DNA of 64,000 nucleotides from Caenorhabditis remanei (lineage: Eukaryota; Nematoda; Chromadorea; Rhabditida; Rhabditidae): NCBI RefSeq assembly GCF_010183535.1, contig NC_071331.1, forward strand, positions 7,750,001 through 7,814,000, in the 5' to 3' direction. Shown piece by piece: positions 34,504-46,203 of the stretch. Below the pieces are notes generated by a model. The model saw only the letters and a list, made by a program, of their open reading frames with translations. It made no database searches and was not told where the DNA came from. The translations under genes were made by a program, and so were the position numbers. Position 1 is the stretch's first letter, and each line of letters opens with the position of its first letter.

Positions 34504-36307
34504 AAGCCAATTTTCTCTCCTTTTAGACCATTTTTTCAAGTATTTCTGCGAAATATACTTTTCGGAAACTCCATTTATGGAATGACGGAAGTCGGAAGTA
34601 AAATTCCTTATCCGAAAGTCGGAAGTCGGAAGTGAAAAAATGCCCGGAAGTCGGAATTCCATGCAACTCTGGTGTATATGGATGTTTTGAAACAGGGAGA
34701 CAGTTTATAATCTCCCCTGAAGCCTAGAATTCCAAAATCAGGGCATTTCTGGATTTCGACTTTTGAAGGACAAATACATTGAAACTGAGTTGTTTTGATA
34801 GAAATTCAAATCAAGGCATTCAGAAACAGTGAAAAGTCAAAACCGTATTGATTGAGACAAATTAAAATCGGGAACGTATTGGAACTAGTTGTTTTGAAAT
34901 TCGAAAGATGGCAAGTCAAATCAAGACAATGGCAAGTCAATCAAGGTTTTCAAGTGACCTTAGGCTACATTCATATATCAAAAGTTCACGGAGACATTTC
35001 AATAACACATACATTGTAGCTGGGTAGTTTAGATGGCAAGTCAAATCAAGACATTCTGAAACTGTGAAAAGTCAAAAACGATTCAAAAAATTATGATATG
35101 AATAAATGAAAGAATCTTATTAAATTCCAAAACCGGATGCTTCTAAATTGTGACTTTTCATTATCAACAACGTTGAAACTGGGTTAATTTAGATGGGAAG
35201 TCAAATCATGACATTTTGGAACAGTAAGTCAAAAACCGAATCTTTACCGATTGAGACATTTTAAACCTTTGAAACAAACTGTTTTAAAACTGTGACGTTT
35301 CAAAACCGGGAAATTCTGGTACCTCGAGTGTTAACCATCTCATATTCGAAACCGAGGAGTTTTGACCCGGTTCCATACAAGAACTTTCAAAATAACTAAA
35401 ATTAGAAATTTCGCGGTATTGAAGTGTCTCGGACTTTCATTATACATGTCTTAAAATATCTAAAATCTTCAGAAATGGATTCCTGATGCAATATAACTCT
35501 AGTCTCTTCACTTCACCAAAATGGTCTGCTTGAATACGTCTTATATGCTGAAGACTAATAGAGAAAAACAACGCAGAGATTATGATGATGATATGAGACA
35601 GTACTTTTTGAATTTTATCCCATTTTTCAGAAACCACCAGAATTTTCTGTTTCAACTTCTCCATGAGTACATGTTCTAAATTCTTCACTTCAATTCCCCT
35701 CCTCTCATTAGTTACTCACTTGCACTTTTCAATCTTTTCAAGAAACCATCTAATTAAATTCCAAAACCGGGGTGTTTCAGAACTAAAATGTTCAGTATAC
35801 AAAAATTGGGTAATCAAGATGGCAAGTCAAATCAAGGCATCTTGAAACTGTAAAATGTCAAAACCAATTCATTAATGAGTAAAACTTTTTGAAACTTGGA
35901 AACAAGCTGGGGATAAATAATTATATGAACCTCCAATATGAGCGGTTTCATTTTCGGAACCTGTTTACTTATCTTGTCTTCCAAAATCGATGGAATTAGA
36001 AAGTTCTCTGTTTTTTGCAATGTCTCGAATTTTCAATGTACATGTCTAAAAATATCTCGGTCGTGATCGAAACACTACGCTTAAAAATCTTCAGAAAAGG
36101 ATGTCTGATACAATATAACTCTAGTCTCTTCACTTCACCAATGTGGTTTGATTTTTGCTAACTTTGTTAAAGATGGTTAAGGCAGAACTAATAGCGAAAT
36201 ACCCCGCGAGATTATGATGATGACATGACACAGTATTTTTCTGGGTCCTAGAAAACACCAGAATCTTCTGTTTCAAATTCTCCTAGAGTAAAGTTTCAAA
36301 ATTCTTT
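34504..36307. repeat. Degenerate repeat region without a gene
   Basis: 34585-34665 has GGAAGTCGG repeats (also at 63075-63165). 34900-35260 and 35815-35870 hold several degraded copies of a unit around gatggcaagtcaaatcaag followed by gaaactgtgaaaagtcaaaa. 35440-35660 and 36045-36290 are a direct duplication (shared: caatataactctagtctctt). No coding frame is credible. Confidence 0.6.
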
Positions 36308-36315
36308 GCTTCAAT

Positions 36316-37208
36316 CAGTGTGTGTTTTTCGAAACTTCTTATTCGAAAATATCTATTTTCGAAAAAAATTCGAATGATATTCGAATAATTGTTCGAATAT
36401 TCGTTCGAACAGTTGTTCGAAAATTTATTCGAACAATTATTCGAACGAATATTCGAACAAATATTCGAACGACTATTCGAATATTCGTTCGAATATTCGT
36501 TCGAACGTTTCTTTCGTTTGGTAAACTAGGCGCGGCATGTTCTTTCGGGGTGTCGTTTGCAGTTTGTTTTTCTTCATTGCGAAATAAATATTTATGATGA
36601 AGATATGTGTTAGCAGGGTTGGGAAATTCCGGGCCGGGCCGACTGAAAAATTTTCATCGGCCCGGCCCGGCTCCTGTAGAAATTTAAATATTGTTGAAAA
36701 TTTTTTGAAAATTTTTTTGATTTTTTGCAAAAAACGTCGAATTTTCTACAATTTTTTGGAAAACCGATAAAAACTGAAGCGTACAAGAATTTCGACTATT
36801 TTAAATTTTCAAAAAATTGTGCAAAAATTGTGCACATTGTTGAAGCCGGGCCGGCCCGGAATTTCCCAACCCTGTGTGTCAGAACTATTTCGAATGTTTT
36901 GAACAGTTCAGATGGAAATTTATCCACAAAACTAGCAATTCTTGCGAAAATTTTCCGTCGGGAAACAATACGTTTTGAAAAACAGTAAAAATTTTCAAAT
37001 TTTATTAGAAACGATATTCGAAAATTGTTCGAATAAAATTGCCTTCGAATACTGTTCGAACAATTATTCGAATAGTTCGAATAATTATTCGAACATATTC
37101 GAATAAGTATTCGAACAAAATATTCGAACAGTATTCGAAAAATGTTCGAATAATTATTCGAATAAATTTTCGAATAATTATTCGAACGTCGTCGAAAAAC
37201 ACACACTG
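36316..37208. mobile_element. 893-bp hAT-like element with TTCGAA-rich arms
   Basis: Terminal inverted repeats CAGTGTGTGTTTTTCGA and a perfect 8-bp target duplication GCTTCAAT (36308-36315, 37209-37216). The arms (36325-36515 and 37015-37205) consist of dozens of alternating ttcgaa/attcg words. No transposase frame. A smaller hAT-like MITE is nested at 36614-36874. Confidence 0.87.
36614..36874. mobile_element. 261-bp hAT-like MITE nested in the 36316 element
   Basis: Ends CAGGGTTGGGAAATTCC and complement, followed by GGGCCGG-rich inverted sequence. The flanks TGTGTTAG (36606-36613) and TGTGTCAG (36875-36882) are an 8-bp duplication with one mismatch. The GGGCC-rich ends recall the element at 8926. 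Confidence 0.8.
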
Positions 37209-37372
37209 GCTTCAATAGAATACTTCCATCTTATATTCTCTAACAACTCACTTGCACTTTTCAATTTTCTCAAGAAACCAGTCCTCATCTCTCAATGTTT
37301 TATCATTGTTTCTCACCAGATCCGCATCGATATTCACTGATTTCTCATCTGGTTCACTCTCTGAAATCTCTT

Positions 37373-37800
37373 TCAATTATTCTTCTTCTCTCCTGAAATT
37401 GCCTCACTTTTATATCTGACTCTCCTCGTCGAGTAACCCGATAAAATGATCTTATTCTGGTGTTGTTCACTTCCTTTTTCTTTATCAATTTGGAAGTTTT
37501 GTGATGATTTTTCAGACATTTCTTGAGTCACATCTAGTGTCATTTCCTCTTTTTCAACTTTCTTTTGAATTCTCTCATTTCGAGGAGGACTTCGGTTCGC
37601 TGAAAATTTTGATAGTTGGAGCAGTGCATATCCATCATTGTGGCAAATAACCCAAAACAATATAGAACTTTTGAAACAGTTATTGACTTTTGCAGAATAA
37701 CAAATCCAAAATCGCAGTAATATAATTCCTTCTATGATTGATGTAACTCACAATTCCTGTCACTTTTCTCCTTGTTTTGATCATTTTTTGAATTAGTCAT
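37373..37800 (-). CDS. Small charged protein of unknown function
   Basis: Exons 37800-37752 and 37599-37373 join in phase 1 to give 91 aa (MTNSKNDQNKEKSDRN, then SPPRNERIQKKVEKEE and a Gln/Lys/Glu-rich tail ending EKKNN). The acceptor (aaaattttcag) is good; the donor is gtgagt. The 5' half is conserved at 32652. It lies divergent to DUF19 copy B with about 420 bp between the starts, and its paralog lies the same way relative to copy A, so it is part of the duplicated block. No domain, signal peptide or membrane segment is seen. Confidence 0.45.
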
Positions 37801-38223
37801 TCGGTCTCTGTCGTAGAATAGAAATAGTCAGATTCCTTCCAAAAGAATACACGTTTAAGATGACACGTGGAATGGATGATTCGGTGAAAATGAGGACATG
37901 GGGTGGACACGTACATATAAATTTATGATTTTACAGTTTTTATTTGCGGGAGCATAGAATATTGCTTCGGAAAATATAATAGAGAATTTGAGGATATACA
38001 GAAACACGAATATTTTCAGATTTAGCTGTTTCAGGATTACTGTAAATTAAACTTTCATTCATATAACTGATCTTTTTTTCCATCTTCAATGATAACAATC
38101 TGAATACACGTTCCCCAATTTTCCCTGGTTCTATTTTTCCCATCTGTTCCGGTTTTTTTCTTTTCCGTCCCCTTATCATTTTTCTCTCGTTTTTAACCAT
38201 TCATTCAACTTCAAAAAGAAGCA

Positions 38224-39308
38224 ATGATGTCCAATTGTTCGAATTCAATGATTATCCTATTCGTCATCATTATATCAGTCACATCCCAAAATAATTCAAA
38301 TCTCGGAATATTTGCACAAGAGGATCTCATGTTGGCGAAATGCACGGAGCCGTATCAGGTGAGAGGGAATAGGCGACTTTTCGCAACTTTTGCAACCATA
38401 CAATTTTTGATTTTTGCTTCGAGAAAAGTCTCAGATTCCTTGAAAAACTCGAAAGTAAAAGTCATGTGGTTGCGAAACGTCACAGTTGCAAAATTAACAG
38501 TTGCTAAATGTCATAGTGCTTGAAAACGGGAGAACACGAGACCTAGGAGGCTCATTGAGCACTCGCTTTATAGGAACTGAGAAACAGAACACAAAATTTT
38601 TCAAATTCTCAGTAGAGCACACTTGCAGTTATGAAAATATTGAACATCTACTGTTTCTTCACGTTGATGAAAGATTCACAACCTCAACCCCAACTATTCT
38701 CACATACCACAGAACCCCCATTTCTCGTTCAGATCTACATCTCGTCCACCCTATTCAACGTGTCTGGTCACGAGATTCTCGATCCAATTTTCATGAAAAA
38801 GTTCTCGGAATTCACAAAGAATGTTTCGACGTGTATTGGTCCGAATGTTGTCGGCAACACTGCCCGTCACTATCGATTCTTCCTGGATGCTCTCGCATTT
38901 ATCGGAGAGACATTGTACCGCCCATCTGTTTTCAGGTGTCTACAGAATGTGAGTGAGGGGAAAAAAGACTGTTTCATCTAAAACTTATCTGAACTAGAAT
39001 CATATCTTTCACATTACTACTCAGAACAAATTCAGATATCCCCAAAAATCAATTATTGCTTCCAAGCGAACACGCACATTTATTACGAAAATGTTGTGAG
39101 AATAAACAAGAAGAAAACGAGTGATTTCAAGACTATCGTGGATTGTGTAATTGAAGAGATGAAGGTAGATCAAATGTGTAGAAACAAAGAAACGATCCAA
39201 TCGATTGGTAGATCAATGAATGCAATTATTCTGGTGGCTCAACAGTTCAAATATTTCAAAACGGGAAGAATGAGACCGATGGTTTTTAATCCCGAGACAC
39301 TTGGGTAG
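38224..39308 (+). CDS. Secreted DUF19-type cysteine-rich protein, copy B
   Basis: Predicted 207 aa from exons 38224-38358, 38733-38948 and 39036-39308, the same lengths and phases as copy A. It has the same signal peptide and six cysteines. Differences are few (for example CLQN for CLHN, and ISPK for MSPK at the start of exon 3). Intron 1 is unrelated to that of copy A over much of its length. It is convergent with the receptor-L-domain gene, whose stop lies 157 bp beyond. Role unknown; extracellular by prediction. Confidence 0.86.
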
Positions 39309-39464
39309 TTGAAAAAGAAGTGAACTTTTTTGTTCTGTTTCGGAAAACGAATATTTCAGAGAAATGTACTAATACTGTAGTGAGACTACTGCACTATTTT
39401 GAATCACAGAATAAAACAATTCAAAACTTCAAAAATGCATTAATTATTTTCACAGAAAAAGCTG

Positions 39465-42400
39465 TCAAGATTTATGATATCCGGGAACGAAATAGATGTT
39501 TGCACTGCCCAAACTCAATGGATAGAGGAATACTGTAGCAGAGATGATGAGAGAAATGAGGACGAATGAGAGGGACATGGCTGAAATCATAAAATAAGAA
39601 AATCAGAAACTTCTGGAACAAACCTTCTGCATACTGGATACTGTAGTTGGGCGTCAGTCGTTTTTCACAAGAAATCGGAGAGAATTGGTGATGAATGATC
39701 GATGGCATATTGACAGTATCCAACTGCTCATTTCCAGAAATAAAGACGGGAAATTGAGTGTATCCTTGAATTCGAAAGTGTCTATCCCAGTTGATGAATC
39801 CACGAATATCACGGAGTCGTTTGTTGTTTAGGATCACAACTCCCGGATACGATCCATTCGTTTCGATTTCAGACAGACACGGCATTTGGGGCATCCGAGA
39901 GTATCCAGAGTTGATTAGTTCCACACTTCCCATGATTTTACGCTGGAATTGAAGGAGAGGAGTAATTGGGAAATTACAGTTTTGGAATTATCAGATAGCA
40001 GTTAAGACAAAAATTAAAAGTTCCAGGAAAAAATTTACTGTTTTTTAACAGTACCAAAAAGACATAACTGAAATGAACCGTGTTTCCTGACCTTTTATTA
40101 TGAAAAATATCAGTTCTGTGTGTATGTGAATTCTTTTATCGGATAACCACAAATAGATGAAACTTAATAACAAATCCGATATTTTTGAGAAAAATGAGGA
40201 ATTCCTGAAACATGAAAATTTTGGGGGGAATTAGAAAATCTAGACTATTTCTGTTGGATTCTTCCGCTGACTTGACGGTAAAGTGAGTAATAAATACAGT
40301 CATGAAATCATGTCACTGTTCCTAATAATTCAAAATTTCCTAACTTTCTCCATGGCTGTTTAACTGTTATGTGAAATAATGTAATGAATAGAATCACTAT
40401 TAGATTCAGTTGGCTTGTATCGAGTTTCTAGACTTTAGGAAACTGGAAAATATATTCTCAAAGTTTAGATATTTCCAGAGAAAAGTATTTGTTGGTCCTA
40501 TTAGGAGAAAGTATTTTGATGAGAAAAAGTGAAAACAAGCCTAGGCTTACCAGAACCCAAAAATATTACTGTTTCTCAATTACTGAATTTCTGGGAGGTG
40601 AAAAACACAATAGTTGGGTAGCTGAACTAGAATTATCTCCTAAATTTAATGTTCCCAGATCATTTCATAATGACGTAATTAGCAGATTTGTCGTCATTTT
40701 TGAGTCAACTTTAATAAGTCTGGTTGTCAGTTAGTTGAATCTCAGGAGAACTATTATTTGCTTAATTTCAGAGAATGTCATTAAACTAATCAAAAGATGA
40801 CTACTATGAATAAATAAGAAAATTTATATGTATTTTACAGACCGACTTCAACCAAGTGATGAAATTTCTAGGCAAATCTAGTATGTTATCAAAAAAGAAG
40901 GGTCGATTGAGTAGGATCTGCTGAAACTCTACGGAATGCGAGAATTGCAGAAAAAAGGTTACCCTGAATCATTAATAATGACTTTTGCAAATCCAAAAAT
41001 TCTTGAAATACAAAGCTTCCTAATGCAATCATTTTATTTCTTAATCATTTTATTTTTTGAAAAAGTGATTGGATTACTATTCTCAACTGTTTTTTGTGAT
41101 CATATTGCGGTTTTGAAATGGGAATATCAGGATTTTGGAAACAAAACTATAACCAAAAGTTAGGCTGATCACGCAAAGACTATGGTAGTTACGATACAAA
41201 ATACCATATCTTCTATTGCCAATTCGACGGTGCCTAGCAAGAATCATTTGGATATTGAGCGTGATAATATCTTAAGTTTTTGAAGCTGTGAATTTTCAAG
41301 ACTCTGACCGATATTGATTGACTATCCAGTAAGAATATGATGAAACTTTGTAATCATAACTTTTTTGAAACAGGCAAAACAAAAAACCAAGACCAAAATC
41401 AGGCTAACAGTACATTTATTGCGTTTTGTAAGTTTATTGAATTGAGCAGACTGTTTGAAAATGTATATGAATGGAACGAAACAGGAAACTTTTTGATTTT
41501 TGGTTTTCCCACATACTTTTCACTTCCATAGCGAATCACTTTAAAACTACAGTAATCTATTGAGCCGAATGATCCCTACCGAGAAAAATGCACGAAAAAT
41601 ACAGTAGAGCGAGGAATGCATATTCTAACAATTTTAAGTCTGGTATGTTATGGAAAAAGACAGGTCGATTAAATAGGTCTACTGAAACTTTGTAACAATC
41701 GGGTCATTACGATCATGATTACAAGTTTCAATAAGTTGTCCTGTTTTCAATAGTCTTCATAGTTACAAAAAGTTTATGCCTATTCATTCCTCATTTTGTT
41801 CATGTTCCACACTCACCAATTTCCTGAAATCAGCCCTTTCCAAATCGATATTCCTTAATTTCAACTGTCCATGAAACACTTCACACCATTCAGGCCATTG
41901 GAGGAGTGCAGTTCCATTCACGTATTTCAAATTTATCTTGCTACAACCTTTCGGTGGGAAATCTGCTGGAAAAGGGACTGTTTCATGAGATGCATGTATT
42001 ATCGGAGTAAAAAAGTTCCGACATTTTTTCTCGTTGCGGACTTGAGATTTCGGCGCCGCCCACTTTTGCAATCTTGCGGCGCGGTGTTTCGCAAGGTAAG
42101 CGCACAGTGGCGGTTTATAGTATTTTTCACGAGTAAAATATATGGAAAATGTCAGTTTTCTGTCAATTTTAAAGAATTTTCTTTGAAATATCATTCTGAA
42201 AAGCAATATTGACAATAATTGCGTGTGTTTTATAAGTTTGTGTCACTTTTTCAACAGAACTCGTTAGATTTTCGCCGTATCTCTTTGTTTCTTTTCTTTT
42301 TCCCTTTATTGCATGATTTTTGTTATTTTTCAGGTTCCAAATGACTCTCAAACAACGTCTCTACATGTGCATGTTCCATAATCCCCAAGTTTTGTGTTAG

Positions 42401-45400
42401 TTTGATTTCAGAACTTTGTTTTCTCTCCGCCATTCTTTTGTTTCAGAGTGATCGCTTCCAATGGACAGCCGCCGGACATGTCGCCAAGAAGTCAACGATG
42501 TCATCGTCGCCAGCTATAAATTGGAGTTCAATTTCTGTTGTCGTGTTAGTTGCAGAAGTAGCTTTTGTTGTTCTCTCCGCCTGTATTCTTTCAGATGACC
42601 AACAGCACCACAGATTCGGAGAGGAGTCAAAAACGATGAAGAAAGAAGGCTTCAGTGTGAAATGAAGGAGAATGAAGAGAGGGAAAAATAAGAAAATAAG
42701 AAGGAAAACGAATGGAAAGCAGGGAACTGTGATGAAGAAAGAAGAATGAAAGAGGTGGCGGAAAGGAAGAGGAAAAAACGAGAAATCTTCACAACAAATG
42801 AGAAGGGAAGAAACGAAGGAGAAGAAGAGACGAAATCTACTCGAGTGAATCATCCCCATCGATGTCATTATCGATCTCATCATCGATGTCTTCATCGATG
42901 TCTTCATCGATGTCTGACAACTCGTGCTCCTCGAATACTTCAGCGGAAATCTCATCATCGCTATAAGCGTCTTCGTCTTCCGAATCATCAATGCGGATGT
43001 TAACAAGACGGCCTTGCTCATCCGTCTCGTAGAGAAGAGAGAAGTCAGTGTCTTCCAGCATCGTCTCTTTTTCCAACATCATTGCTCTCGTTTCATCTTC
43101 GTCTTTGCGGCATTTATCAAAAAGAGCTTTTGCGTCTTTTGCTTTAAAAGAACGGAGGAAGCCAATCGTTCTACTCTCCACCTGAAAATAGAAATATGTT
43201 TCGTTGCACCTCTCATCACTAACAATCGGAACTTTGTCGTCTCTATTTCCCATATTGCGGATATTCTGCTTTGTTTGGGACCACAAAAACTCGATTGGAT
43301 TCCACATGCAATGATAGGGAGGCAATCTTAGGATTTCTACTCCCCAGACTTCTTCTGCCCAGGCATCAAGTTCGTAAACTGTGAACGCCTCCTTCCCGCC
43401 GTTCTTTGCGACATATTCCTTGGACAGTTTGTACAGCTGGGGCCTCAACGTCTTTGCTGGAAACGGAACGCCATGTGCAGTAAGCCACTTTTTAAGGTCC
43501 GCTTTCAAAGTAAGGCTGGTTGGAGGCTGAAAGAGTCGACATAAGTTTTTCATATAGTATTTTGGATATACTTTTTCCCGGGTCTTATTATGGTACGGGG
43601 CGTTATCCATAATAAGAACCGGTTTCCGGCCAGTTGGAGCGGCGGCTGCAGCAAGAAGTGGAATAACGCGGTGCATGTATTCCTCACACGCCGTACTATT
43701 CATATCTCTGTGATAATCTTCATACTGCTCATCCACGTTTTGTCCCGATACTCTAAATTCTACACTTTCCGGAATTGTTCCCATTTCTGTGAGGACTGCA
43801 AGTACAATTCCTCTTTTTCCTTTTTCCTTGGGTTTCTCCGGACCAGAAACTGGGGCGCCGATATCAGCCATTTCTGCCCTCCGGTACATTGTTCCATTTT
43901 GATGCTGCCATCCACTTCGAGCACTCATCCCGTCATGCGCCCAGGTTTCATCGAAAGCTGCAAAAAACGCATTTTCTTTGTTCAACGTCTCCTTTCTTGA
44001 AAGATATTGCTTCCTTGCCGCGATGATGTTGGGACGTTCTTGGAGGACAGACATCCGACCAAGTTTCTTGAAACAAAATCCAAGGCCAGAAAGAAGAACT
44101 CTAAAATAAGAGAGACCGAATCGGTACTGAATTGAAGATTTGGCCCATTTCCAGATTCTTTCAGCAGTAACTTTTTCCTTTCTCTCCCAATAATTGTGGA
44201 CTTCTTTCACGATCTTAGAACGTTCATACAAGGTTAATCTGGAGGCAATTTTTCTACTTCTTTCTCTTTTTCCCATCTCCTGAATCCTTCGTCTTCTTGC
44301 TGGAATCGGAAGACCTTTGCAGTAACGAGATACTGTAGATCGATGGAATCCAGAAAAAGAAGCAGTTGCCTGATTCACGGCGTGGAACATTGTGTAGACT
44401 GAGTCAGTTCCGAGTTTCTCGTTGATCATTTTGATCATCGTTGACAGATGAGATACAATCTCTTCACCACTATTGGCTAATATCTTATTAGTGGTGATTT
44501 TGGAAAAATCTTCCACTTTCAGTGATGCGATAGTTTTGCCGATTCTCGTGTGTACTTCTTCCATCTGACAAAAACCCAATTAAATGCTTATTCTGTTTAT
44601 TCAATTCTCTCAACCTTTCTTTGGAAGTAATCATGAGCAGTGGAAACTGCTATTTCAGATGACGTTTGATTATCCACATTCGCCGTGTCACATGTTTCTA
44701 CACTCTCATATTCGAAATCCGTCTGAGTCATCTTCAAACACATGAAATTATCCAGTTTGTGTGGAGTCACTTGTGTTTGCTTGTTTTGGAATTGCTTCGG
44801 GATGAATTTGAATTGCATCGGGTTGGGAACAACTGCTCCAGCAACACGAGAACCAGGTGACGGAACACTACGGAGAGAAACACGGACCAGGCGAGGAGTA
44901 CTTGTAGATGAATCCATACTTCTATTTTTTACCCTGTATATTTTCCAAATGACACTTCTTAATTAAACCAGCTTGAAGCTGCATAAAACTTTAACTGGGG
45001 CGTACCCTAACATGAAGCCCAACATTTCAAAATTGGATAAAAACAATATTTATTAACAGTTTACACGCTAATATCATATTGCACAATCATTTAAATGAAT
45101 TTTTCCACGAAATATTATTTTCTTCTTCCTCCACTTCCTTCTTTTTCTTTTTCTTCCTCTCTTCTTCCTCCAGTTCATTCTTTTTCTTCTAATTCCTCTC
45201 TTCTTCTCCTTCGTTTCTTCCCTTCTCATTTGTTGTGAAGATTTCTCGTTTTTTCCTCTTCCTTTCCGCCACCTCTTTCATTCTTCTTTCTTCATCACAG
45301 TTCCCTGCTTTCCATTCGTTTTCCTTCTTATTTTCTTATTTTTCCCTCTCTTCATTCTCCTTCATTTCACACTGAAGCCTTCTTTCTTCATCGTTTTTGA

Positions 45401-46203
45401 CTCCTCTCCGAATCTGTGGTGCTGTTGGTCATCTGAAAGAATACAGGCGGAGAGAACAACAAAAGCTACTTCTGCAACTAACACGACAACAGAAATTGAA
45501 CTCCAATTTATAGCTGGCGACGATGACATCGTTGACTTCTTGGCGACATGTCCGGCGGCTGTCCATTGGAAGCGATCACTCTGAAACAAAAGAATGGCGG
45601 AGAGAAAACAAAGTTCTGAAATCAAACTAACACAAAACTTGGGGATTATGGAACATGCACATGTAGAGACGTTGTTTGAGAGTCATTTGGAACCTGAAAA
45701 ATAACAAAAATCATGCAATAAAGGGAAAAAGAAAAGAAACAAAGAGATACGGCGAAAATCTAACGAGTTCTGTTGAAAAAGTGACACAAACTTATAAAAC
45801 ACACGCAATTATTGTCAATATTGCTTTTCAGAATGATATTTCAAAGAAAATTCTTTAAAATTGACAGAAAACTGACATTTTCCATATATTTTACTCGTGA
45901 AAAATACTATAAACCGCCACTGTGCGCTTACCTTGCGAAACACCGCGCCGCAAGATTGCAAAAGTGGGCGGCGCCGAAATCTCAAGTCCGCAACGAGAAA
46001 AAATGTCGGAACTTTTTTACTCCGATAATAAGAAGAGAATCGATTTTGTGGTTGGTAGTCTATTTACAAAAAGTTCTTACCTGTATCACAAGAAAAAGAA
46101 GAGCTAACCAGATGGATTGCTAGAGGGAACAGAAGAATAAGTCGACTGCAATACTGAAGAACGGGCGGGAATTTGAAATTTCATTCACAAAGAAACTCAC
46201 CAT
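39465..46203 (-). CDS. Receptor L-domain protein (irld-like), signal peptide plus C-terminal hydrophobic segment
   Basis: Five exons: 46203-46201 (only the ATG), 46153-46081, 41965-41817, 39942-39624 and 39580-39465. They give 219 aa with consistent phases (0,1,0,1). Residues 2-20 are a signal peptide (LILLFPLAIHLVSSSFSC). A single receptor L domain follows: GCSKINLKYVNGTALLQWP, then the repeat-like LRNIDLERADFRKL, GSVELINSGY, MPCL, VVILNNKRLRDIRGF and ISGNEQLDTVNMP. The C-terminal exon is hydrophobic (SFVLISLIISATVFLYPL), suggesting a membrane anchor. Related C. elegans irld proteins usually have two L domains; this has one. Intron 2 holds a 4-kb transposon, and intron 3 is 1.9 kb without recognised content. 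Confidence 0.75.
39943..41816. other. Long intron of the receptor-L-domain gene
   Basis: 1.87 kb between exons 4 and 3. It contains a degraded direct repeat (ggtcgattgagtaggatctgctgaaact at about 40902 against 41664). Plus-strand frames at 40489, 40936 and 41337 have no recognised features. Confidence 0.5.
41999..42831 (+). repeat. Left TIR of the 4-kb transposon
   Basis: About 830 bp. It contains a GC-rich gcgccgcccacttttgca stretch and an 87-aa frame (42402-42665) with a hydrophobic segment, present in both arms. Polypurine-rich near the inner end. Confidence 0.85.
42837..44917 (-). CDS. DDE transposase, Tc1/IS630-like, intact, 676 aa
   Basis: Exon 1 44917-44615 (101 aa), then a 50-bp intron, then exon 2 44564-42837; joined in phase 0. 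After a helix-turn-helix-like region (FHRSTVSRYCKGLPIPARRRR) the catalytic core shows FDETW (Asp at about residue 306), LIMDNAPYH (Asp at about 421) and LPPYHCMWNPIEFLW (Glu at about 526). The second Asp and Glu are separated by 104 residues, far more than the 34-39 usual in Tc1/mariner. The extra block contains LKKWLTAHGVPFPAKTL, typical of a less-studied IS630-type branch. The C-terminus is a very acidic Asp/Glu tail. No disabling change is visible. Confidence 0.85.
45199..46028 (-). repeat. Right TIR of the 4-kb transposon
   Basis: Inverted copy of 41999-42831 with the same frame (45625-45362). Between this TIR and the transposase start (44918-45198) is non-coding AT/CT-rich sequence that would contain the promoter. 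Confidence 0.85.

Larger units (their letters stand above)
41999..46028 (-). mobile_element. 4.0-kb Tc1/IS630-superfamily DNA transposon with about 830-bp TIRs
   Basis: TTATCGGAGTAAAAAAG starts both ends, and TA flanks the element (41997-41998, 46029-46030). Arms 41999-42831 and 45199-46028 are nearly identical inverted copies. The interior carries one intact spliced transposase gene on the minus strand. The insertion lies in an intron of the receptor-L-domain gene and leaves both flanking exons readable. Identical arms and an open transposase suggest recent activity. Confidence 0.88.

Noticed and set aside
42443..43021. 192-aa minus frame and 85-aa plus frame (42746-43003)
   Set aside because: They overlap the transposase tail and the polypurine TIR in other frames; low-complexity Ser/Met composition with no motif.
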